This document shows positions 55,858 through 64,000 of a stretch of 64,000 nucleotides of DNA, one piece after another (within the stretch, counting starts at the first letter, position 1; every line of letters starts with the position of its first letter). Position numbers and translations under genes: made by a program. The notes under the pieces are model-generated. The model was not told the origin of the DNA and ran no database searches. It worked only from the letters and a program-made list of their open reading frames with translations. The DNA is from Notospermus geniculatus (lineage: Eukaryota > Nemertea > Pilidiophora > Heteronemertea > Lineidae). The stretch spans positions 140,874-204,873 of the forward strand of contig NMRB01000172.1 of assembly GCA_002633025.1 (NCBI GenBank), written 5' to 3'.

Positions 55858-58800
55858 ATGGCAAGCAACACATCGTTTGGATTCAATACTGAGGAATACG
55901 AAGACGGTGAGTGTCACAATTAGTTAAAATTCCGAGTGCAGCATCATAGGTGCTCCTTCATATCATGCTTCACACAGTTTCAATTTGGTATTTCAAGCAT
56001 TGCCTTGACGTCTGTCTACATTGCGGTTTTCAACGCACTTAGTGTAGGCCTAGCTGGTACTTATTTTCAATGCAGGTGTCGGGTAAAATTTATGAGGTAG
56101 CAGTAGCGGATATTTGAAAGAATTCCAAGATGACCGGCCGTTAATTGCGTTCTGCATGTCTTGAATTCGTTCAGTGTGCATAGCGCATCATATGCATGAA
56201 GATGTATTCAGCCCGTGAATTTCATACGATTTCAAAGTGTTAATATTTTTTCATTATTTTGCAGCAATTGAGACGTACGATTCATCGGATTCTGATGAAG
56301 AACGCGAGAACCAACCGCCGGAAAATACAGAAACTGCATCAAAAGGTAGGCACAGAGTAAATCCGAAGCAGTGAACAGACGAAATTTACTACAGGTGTGA
56401 CAGGAATCAATGTCCTAGGAATGCAAGTCCGCCAAACAACAACCGCTATTGTAAGGTTATATTCGAATGGTCATGGTCTCCTTGGCCATATTATTCAAAT
56501 CCCTCGCTGAAAAATAAGACCGGGCTTTCATTCCTGGGGGACTTAGATTCCTGTCACACCTTGTGGTCGTATTCAATCTCCCCGTGGATTGGTTGCAAAG
56601 CAAGTCGCTGAGCACAAAATCAACAGTGGATTCCTAGCTTAAAATTCGTGTGTTCGAATCCCGGTACTGTCAAGTGACCAACATAGCAAACCTATGATTT
56701 CTGTTAAAATTTCAATACGGTACTCAGCGGGTGGTCCCAGAACAAATCAATTGTGCGTCAGCCCAATACTTTATTGCTAGATTCAGGTGTAATCACTTTT
56801 CACGAGATTTTCAGTTTAAATTTCTTATTTAAAACAAAACTATCTTTTTATCAGCAGATTGCATTCTTTAGATATATACATATAGGCTAAGCTTATAGAT
56901 TCGGACTTGACTGTGTTTGAAATGGCATTCAAAGGCAAACTACACCAGTTGTGCAAATATGAAGCTACATGTAATGTCCCCCAATAATGTGATGTCACTC
57001 AAGAATTAAGCGACATTGAATAGAACCCTGTGTCGACATTCGAGACATTTATGCTAATGGTAAACAACACCCGAGACATCGGGAAGATGGAGCATTAGAT
57101 TTCACAGTTTGCTCGCCGAACGGTCACTCCCAAACTAATTTGAGTCGGTAAAGTCATATACGCGTGCACGTTCAGACCTTCGTCGTTCTATAGCGTTTAG
57201 AAGTGCATTGGAATGTTGTTGAATGAGCTCTATGACTTCGGGGTCTGATGTTATTTCAGTCTCATCCTCGAACACCTTTGTCGCGATCCGAACTTGTTTT
57301 GCAGATCGTGGTCGTCGGACGTGGTCCCGCTGATTCGCTATGGCCCGCTCTGTTGTCTCATTGACATCTTGGCTGTTGCTGGTCGTGGGGGGTTCTTCGC
57401 TCTGAAGACTCTTCACCAGCTTAATGAAACCCTCAGGAATTTCCTTCTTCGAATCTGAACCTGAAAGTAAAAATTTGCAGTGCATTTTAGTTGAAATTCT
57501 GTTTTTTTTGTTCACGAAGTGACGTTACATGTACATGTATTTTCATACTGGTTTCTTGGGTCTCGAACTCCGTGTGTGCCTATTATCAATGAAAAATCCT
57601 GAAACTTGTACAGCGTGTGTGATATGACATGACGTTTTGTTTCCTACTCTTTGATTGCCAAAAATATGCGTCATTTTGTATAAATCGACTATTTTGTGCA
57701 GCGGCGATGACTTGTCGTGTGAAAGTGTTCAAACGCGCTAATTTCCTTTTCCTCTGCCAAAAACATCTATTCCCCTCAGTAATTCCAATCTCACTGATCT
57801 GACACCACAACAAAACGTCACTTCTACTGAGTTTCAGATGAAAGTAGGAAGCAGAGGGAGGAAAATGTTAAACTTTGCTAAATCTCCTGGAGAAGAGTAC
57901 TCGGACATTAGAGCTGGAGAGCACCCCTAGGCCTACATCAATCAGAAGCATAAACAATTCTTCGATGAACGTTGTCACAGGCCAAAAGCCGTATTCATTC
58001 ATATAATTGCCATGACTAAACGGAGAAAGAGCAGGAAAATCAAGAGTATAAATTCTCTACATCACTACCAGTTATAATTTTCTCACTTTGATAGTTTCGA
58101 TGTTGGCCCACTCACATTCGGATATTCCCTAGATACCGCTTTGTTATCCCATAGCATGCTTTCAATGATCATTTCCTACAATGCAATCTCTAAATCCTCC
58201 TCACACACACCGTTTGCGCTTTGCACAAGCAAACTTTCATTCACTTCCATGTCATTCTAAAGGTCCATTCTACAGACGTCTTTGCTTATATCAACCTTGG
58301 AAGTTTCCCCTGTGTATTCAGTTCCCTGTTACTTCTTTTGTGTACCCGATCTTGTTTGTATTTGCATTATTGTCATTGTTTTCTGCCATGCCAAGTAACC
58401 AAAGTTTTCCAACAGACCTGACGAAGATTACAAAAACAATGCATTATTGTATCCACCATAGAAGAGATTATATTTATGCACCCTGGCAAACAGTTTGTTT
58501 GATTCAGCTTGGCCAAGTTAAGTTGAACTTGCATTGGGGCGTTTGGCTGAACACGTCGAGGACAGGAAAAGATGTTTTTGATGGCCAAAAATTTTGCAGA
58601 AGTTGCGAAGTTATTTTGCCCTAAATAAGCTTACTGCATTGACCAATTTCACTGAAACTTCGATATACTTCTGATGGGATGTCGTTGACCGTGGGTATCG
58701 ATTCAGTTTTCCTGGGAGTTTTCCCAGTGGCCATGTTAGAAAAAATCCAATGATACACACGCTTAAACTGTATTGCCCTACGTACTGCCATTACCCTCGT

Positions 58801-61800
58801 ACTAGGCACAGGCATGTGTGGTCAAATTTTCATGGAAAGCGAGTTTGGTTGGTCCCAGAGAACTAGGCCTGGGCTGAAGTATCGAAGTTTTGCGTCTTTT
58901 GCCACAAACTGATAAAAGTCGTCCCCGAACTCCGTAAACTTCCAACGGGCATGAGGGGGAGAAAGTTGACTTTGCTGAGGGAAATTAGCTAAAAATGTAA
59001 AAGTTATACTTTAAGGAAGCTTTATGTGTGGGCCAATTTTATTCAAACTTCACCATAGTGATGGTAATGCTTGTCTGCACAAGAATATAAAGAATATATG
59101 AGCAGTTAAAGAGGGGGAAAATCCACACAGCAAAAAAAGAGGGTTTTGCTGGCACTCTTTATGCATAATCTATAACAATGTGAACATTAGAATATAGGCC
59201 TACTCAAATTGCATGGCTCAATTTTGTTGAGATCTTTATTAAGTTGAAGACAATTGTCTGAACATGAATAGGCATACATGTGTGTGGAGGTTAGAAAAAA
59301 GTTGATTTGTCAGCCTCCTTGTCCCAAATCTTATGTTCCCTACTGACAGTTCCTCAACCTGTGTCAGGGTTTACCTATCATGTATGTTTCTTTTTCAATT
59401 ATTTTGGCAATAACTTAAAACACATCTGTATTTTAGAACGTTTACACTCTTTTCCGCTGCTTGTAACCTTTCATGTACCTATAAAGCACGCCTATTGTGA
59501 CAATGATAGAGCACTGCGGACATTTTCTTTTTGTGGACTTCACCTAATTTTGATACATTACAATTAATCAGCAATTATTATAAAATTTTGAAAAAAAATG
59601 GCGTGCCGCGTGCCAAGTTCCACGTGTCGCGTGCCATTTTTTATCAAAATTTTATAAAAATTGCTGAATTGTAATTTATCAAAATTAGGTGTTGGGGTGA
59701 AGGCCGATAGAAGATGAACTTGAGCATTGATCAAGGACAAGCCCATCCTTGTGATTTATACTCGTTGACGCTGCGAACATTGCCTGGGAACAAACCTTGG
59801 TCTTCAAAACTCTCGTGCATCTGGTACCAAATAGCAAGCTAGCATGAATGCAGACCATGACTTTTCCCCAAACCCCAGATCAAACTGGCCTGACTGAAAG
59901 GTATCTTAACCCTTTACCCCTTTCTGCAGATTGTCAACACTGAAAGGCACTGAAATTTGCCATTTCGGTTGCATGCCCAAGCCATATGAGTGTATATTGT
60001 TGGGGGACATCACACATCGGAGAGGTGGCATTATACCAGCAGTGTTGACACAGCGATTGTTTCCCTTCAACAGTCATATTAAACTATGCTGAAACAATTT
60101 AAGTGTGGAGAAATGTTTAAATAACCCAATAAACTACCCTATACATTATGTGTACTCATGTGATGTGCGTTGTTTACAGATGAATTTCCCTATCCATAAA
60201 ACTAATAATGCATGCTCAATTAGTAGGCCTACATACAGTACGGTAGTACCTGTACAGGTATAACAGGAGAAACTTCCCGGGTGAATGTAAGCGTGAAAAA
60301 GAAGGATAATTGAAGTATGGTGCAGGCCCCAAAATAGTTTCGAATAACGGCGTTATTTTTTTCTTTTGGCTATGTTGTCTGTGTCCAATTCTACCAAGCA
60401 GACAATGGCAGGACTTGGTTTACTGGAGAAATAAACCACAGCCTGACGACTTGGAATTGTGCCCATTCGTTTTGGTGGAGTCAGTATAATTCCTCCAAGG
60501 GTGGAGCAACTGGGACGAACAGATTGTAGTCAGCAAGCTACAGTTTTCATTGAATTTCACCTCGATCAAAAATATGATAATATACAACAAGTCAATCACC
60601 AGAATTTAGCAAATTTTCGACCCCACCCGGGGTCTTTGTTAAGCTAAAACTTCACTGTATGAAAACTCTAGACAAGATTGAGCTAGAGTATTCATATGGT
60701 CAAGTTCCAGCTTGACAAAGACCCCGGGTGGTGTCGAAAAGTTGCTAAATTCTGGATATTGACTTGCTGATTATCATTTTGTGAGTTAATCATTGTGCTA
60801 TTCTTTTAGTGCTTGGATCAAAAATATGATAATAAGCAAAAAGTCAATCTCCAGATTTTGTGCTTTTCTGTATCTTGGATCAAAAATATGAAGCGTTTAC
60901 AAACTTGCATATTTTTACTTTCAGGTAGAGGTCGGCCACGTGGTTCTAAGACAACTCAGGTCACTGCCAGTGGTGACAAAAATGACTACTTTCCGACTCA
61001 TTTGAAAGACCGAGGTACATGTAATCACTATTATAAAATATGACTACAATGAATCCTTAAATGAGGACGACAATGTTTGGATTACGTCACCACCACCCCG
61101 TTATTACGCGCTTAAGAGTATCAAATATGCAGCGGCTTACAGTCCGTTCGGGCTATCATAGTCGAAATAATTGATGATGATGATGATGATGTAGCGCCGA
61201 CCAACCATTGTTTAGCTATTTTTCTACCACAAAATCACGTTGAAATGACTAGTCTCTCGCAGAAAATCTGACGAATTCTGCATTTGTTTGATTTCAGCCA
61301 AAAAAGTAGCTGGAAAACTGGTTCCAATCGAACGCCTTAGAGCTGTGATATGTTGCGAAAAACAGTGTCTGGGGCGGGGTATAGAACCGGATTTTACACG
61401 AGCAAGGATCAAATTCCAGGAAATGACAAATAGCCAGCAAGGCCAGTGGATATTGGACTATCTATGGAGTCACTCGAACTGGACCGACGCAGGGCCTGTG
61501 TTTACTTTTAATATTGGGATTCACAGTGTTTGCTGCGTCGCCTGGCGTCTAACATATGGTATCAGCCAGAGTCGATATTACAGAAAAGTTGACATTTGCA
61601 AAGGTAAAATTTGATTCGGTCAGTAAAATGAAAGGCCCAGATTGATTATGTATTGTTGAATAATACTAAAACAAAGGCAGAGCCAAGAAGGTGGCGCCAG
61701 TTTGGGGTGCGCAAATCATGCAGTGCATAGAGTTCCAGAGACTCGAAAGCTCTAATACAAACATGATTGTATGCGACCTGATATTGCTTACAGATCAATG

Positions 61801-64000
61801 CATTATGTATACCGGTAGTTTATGCCTATTTTTTGCAGCTGGCGGAGTTGCAATGTTGCCGTCAGATCACAGCAGGAAAGGATGCCTTTCAGCAGCTACA
61901 AATACAACAATTGCATGGTTGAAGTTGTTTTCCCGTACTCATGGGGATAAGATGCCTGACGAAGAAAGTATTCACCTCCCGTCTTGTCTGACAAGAAGAG
62001 ACGTTTATCGCATGTGCCAAGCACATCTTGAGACGGAAGGAGAAATCCCATGTTCCGAGTCTCATTTTTAGCCCGCTTGGCCACAAGGCCCAGCAGGGCT
62101 TATGCTGTGGTTGGGGTCATTGAGTGGTGGTCTGTCGTGCGTCAGTCCGTACGGCCGTACGGCGATACGGCGGTACGGCGGTACGTCCGTAAACTTTTGG
62201 TTCGTTAGCGCTCTAGCGCCTTTATTTTTTGACGAATCTTTTTTATCTTTGGTAGGTGTATATATGGGCCTAAGATCTAGATCGAGTTCGATTTTGACCA
62301 CAGNNNNNNNNNNNNNNATCCCTACATTCTTTCAGTCTCATACTTCCATTCAGGACTTTTTATTATTTAGGTAAACCGATTTGCCATTTGCACGAAATGC
62401 AGTGATCTATCGACAAGACTCCAGTCATACAAAAACCCCGAGAAACGTTTAGCCCTCACGCAGAAGAGAAACAAACACCTGGATTATCAACGGTATGTAG
62501 GCCTACATTACACTAAGGGATATACATGTAGCCTAATTTCGTTCTGGCCCTTCCATTGACTCCTGACAGTTGGCGCAAAATCATGGCCAAAACAACGCAG
62601 ACACTGGGATAATTGGGGACATTCAGAGAGTGGTCGCGAGAATGTACGTTTCCATGCTTCAATATGCAAAGCGTTTGATGTTGCGACCTGAATAAAGATG
62701 TGTGATTCTGACCTGAGGTTGAGCAGGGTTGTACCCAAAAATGCCAGTCATTTTACCGTACTTGAAACAAATTCTCATCTCTTTTCAGAGCAGAACGAGA
62801 GAAATATTACAAGCATGCAGCGAAGGCAAGGCGAAGTCCGGATAAATATATGTGCCTGATAGTGGATGGTATGGACCAGTCAAAGACATACCTGCCGCAC
62901 TTCCTCAACCTCAACAAAGCGATATCGCAGTCATGGAAGCTGAAGGTGCATTTGACGGGCGTCAAAATACATGGCACTGGCCTCCTCGTTTTTATGGACA
63001 CCGGGGAATATGAACATTCGAGTAATTTGTTGTTGAATGTTTTAGTGAAGGTTCTGTGTATACGGAAGGACCATATTCCCGAAGTGTTGTACTTGCAACT
63101 TGATAACTGTTGGCGCGAAAATAAGAACCGTTATGTTTTCGCATTCCTGTGTTATCTCGTCGAAGTCGGTGTTTTCAGAAAAGTGAAAATTAACTTTCTA
63201 ATGGTCGGTCATACGCATGAGGATATCGACCAGTTTTTTAGCAAGATTTCGGGATGGCTCATGAAGCACACAGCGGGAACAACTGAGGAGCTGTCGGCAG
63301 GGATTAAGGAGTGCACTTCGCCGAATCCAGACACCCATGTGTTTGATACGATGTACAACATCAGGGATTGGCTTGCCCCCTGCATTGCAAAACCAATGCA
63401 GCATCACAGCGGTCCTCACCAGTTCAGAATAAAAAAAGACCCAGACACTGACAAAGCGATCCTGACTTATAAGAAATGGTCGACAGACAGGAGCTACACA
63501 GAACCAGAGGGGACGGGGGCACCATTGTGCGAGATGCCACAGGGGAGGCCGGAGGAAGTCGCACCAAATTATGAAAAAATTGATCTCAACCGCCTGGAAG
63601 TGGACGTGAACGCAATGTCACGATTCATGAAAGTTGAGAAGAAAGAGTCGTATAAAGAGACATGGGCAAAGTGGTTTGATAAAGCAAAGAGCAGGTCGGA
63701 AGGTATGCCTACGAATTTTATATAATGCTACTCTGAGATGTTTCTTACATTCAAGGTTACAGTGTAAGACAAAAGCTGGGTTTAGAACACAATGTTAGTT
63801 ATGCAAATATTCAATCTTCATTCACTTTTTCAGGTGATTACCTCAGCGCGGAAAATTGGCCATTACCCGAGGTGATTGAACAGATCCTTTCAAGTAGAAC
63901 GAACCCAGCGGCTGCCCCACAGTCAGAAGTAGACCCAAATGGAGAAACAGTATCCGATCTATCTGATGAAGATGAACCCATTCCATTGGCAAGTTGTTTT
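55858..64000 (+). CDS. DUF7869-like transposase-derived protein with AT-hook, eight exons, 3' end outside window
   Basis: Exons 55858-55906, 56265-56345, 60925-61014, 61298-61603, 61839-about 62068, 62371-62492, 62789-63702 and 63834-beyond the edge. Phases agree at every junction except after exon 5. The N-terminus MASNTSFGFNTEEYED is acidic and leads to an AT-hook, GRGRPRGSK, near residue 44. Exon 4 has CCEKQCLGRG...QQGQWILDYLW and GISQSRYYRK. Exon 5 has GDKMPDEESIHLPSCLTRRD. Exon 6 has FAICTKCSDL. Exon 7 holds the RNase-H-like core: LIVDGMDQSKTYLPHF, VLYLQLDNCWRENKNRYVFA and FLMVGHTHEDIDQFFSKIS, which would supply the acidic residues. This order is typical of DUF7869 proteins, abundant in marine invertebrates and probably transposon-derived. 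The family name is from memory. No stop is seen apart from the exon 5 end, where a repeat lies. Confidence 0.8.
56393..56561. mobile_element. MITE, family 2, copy 3 (inverted)
   Basis: AGGTGTGACAGGAATCAATG ... GATTCCTGTCACACCT. It lies 47 bases into intron 2 of the DUF7869-like gene. The interior runs opposite to copies 1 and 2. Confidence 0.85.
56562..57134. other. Intron sequence; weak tRNA-like B-box
   Basis: GTGTTCGAATCCCGG at 56650-56665 resembles a pol III B-box, but no convincing A-box or fold goes with it. Confidence 0.3.
57135..58734 (-). CDS. Two-exon gene nested in intron 2, about 141 codons, unknown function
   Basis: Exon 1 is 58734-58635 (MATGKTPRKTESIPTVNDIP then SEVYRSFSEIGQC) with donor GCA|GTAAGC. 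Exon 2 is 57460-57135 with acceptor ttactttcag, and the phases join (A|GT). Exon 2 reads SDSKKEIPEGFIKLVKSLQS, SKQVR-like basic patches (RRPRSAKQVRIATK), and ends DPEVIELIQQHSNALLNAIE then RRRSERARVYDFTDSN before TAG. The product is small, charged and probably helical at the C-terminus, possibly DNA-binding or a partner of the surrounding transposase-like protein. I do not recognise a family. Its place antisense inside the larger gene recalls two-gene transposons. Confidence 0.5.
58736..60480. other. Intron 2 of the DUF7869-like gene; no gene seen
   Basis: 59560-59695 is a short inverted repeat (CAATTAATCAGCAATTATTATAAAATTTTG with its mirror, around GGCACGCGACACGTGG-type palindromes), possibly a small MITE. 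Also note a TGGCGTGCCGCGTGCC tract. Nothing else. Confidence 0.4.
60481..60499. mobile_element. P-like single-end footprint F3
   Basis: 19 bases, TCAGTATAATTCCTCCAAG, equal to the right P-like end. Flanked by exact GGTGGAG duplications at 60474-60480 and 60500-60506, in intron 2 of the DUF7869-like gene. Confidence 0.8.
60545..60840. repeat. Inverted repeat with TCGACCCCACCCGGGGTCTT arms
   Basis: 60592-60640 (CCAGAATTTAGCAAATTTTC) mirrors 60714-60760. The outer direct copies GATCAAAAATATGATAAT are at 60568, 60826 and, partly, 60881. Related sequence is at 40620-40650. Confidence 0.65.
62062..62336. mobile_element. Repeat inserted at the end of exon 5, with an N gap
   Basis: Begins TTTTAGCCCGCTTGGCCACA...CAGCAGGGCTTATG, similar in design to the start of 35777 (TTTTTAGCTCACTGGGGTGA). 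It contains TACGGCGGTACGGCGG and 14 N. AGTCTCAT lies at both margins (62056-62063 and about 62335-62342). It brings a TAG right after ESHF of the gene. Confidence 0.5.

Noticed and set aside
56640-56670. tRNA gene
   Set aside because: Only a B-box-like motif; no A-box or cloverleaf.
58181-58624. 147-codon plus-strand frame
   Set aside because: No domain or splice signals, composition like random sequence, and it lies near the better-supported minus-strand exon.

Overview
This is eukaryotic DNA, almost certainly from a marine invertebrate. Genes have GT-AG introns, there is a rhodopsin-type GPCR exon, a LamG/PAN-type secreted-protein fragment, and a tRNA-headed SINE with a core that resembles the Nin-type conserved SINE domain. 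Simple motifs such as taggccta and acatgtacatgta are scattered throughout. The repertoire (P, PIF/Harbinger, Penelope and CR1/L2 elements and very many MITEs) fits an echinoderm, hemichordate or lancelet, but the sequence alone does not decide which. There is a 649-base gap (21972-22620), a 14-base gap (62304-62317) and four single Ns.

Region by region. 0-5.6 kb: a truncated LINE tail, a lone GPCR exon (TM5-TM7), and a decayed minus-strand multi-exon gene cut by a MITE. 5.8-9.1 kb: palindromic TAGTCC-rich repeats and a 1.56 kb foldback element with minisatellite arms and two tRNA-like units. 9.2-15 kb: a broken CR1/L2 reverse transcriptase and a stack of MITEs, several with TTAA duplications, some nested. 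16-18 kb: LamG and PAN/apple exons of a host gene with an in-frame TGA. 19-25 kb: a tandem repeat with AGGTCA half-sites and a chain of MITEs butted at TTAA/TTA sites. 25.4-38.5 kb: a Penelope GIY-YIG remnant joined to a PIF/Harbinger fragment, then a ~3.9 kb unit present twice in direct orientation, the second copy split by later insertions. 39-43 kb: more repeats and a SINE.

43.99-52.49 kb is the most informative part. A foldback element was entered by an element with a 9-bp target duplication. That element was entered by a nearly complete P-superfamily transposon (46111-51953) with 31-bp inverted repeats and a 7-bp duplication. The P-like element carries two convergent multi-exon genes: an ~821-codon P transposase (minus strand, one TAG) and a PHD-finger protein (plus strand, one frameshift). 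Three short tracts made only of its inverted-repeat ends, each flanked by 7-bp duplications, look like excision footprints.

55.8-64 kb: an eight-exon gene (plus strand, TATA box upstream) with an AT-hook and a DUF7869-like, RNase-H-like transposase core, running off the right edge. A two-exon minus-strand gene of about 141 codons lies in its second intron. The window is dominated by DNA transposons; only the GPCR, the LamG/PAN gene and perhaps the minus-strand gene at 3.6-5.6 kb look like ordinary host genes, and all three are partial or damaged.
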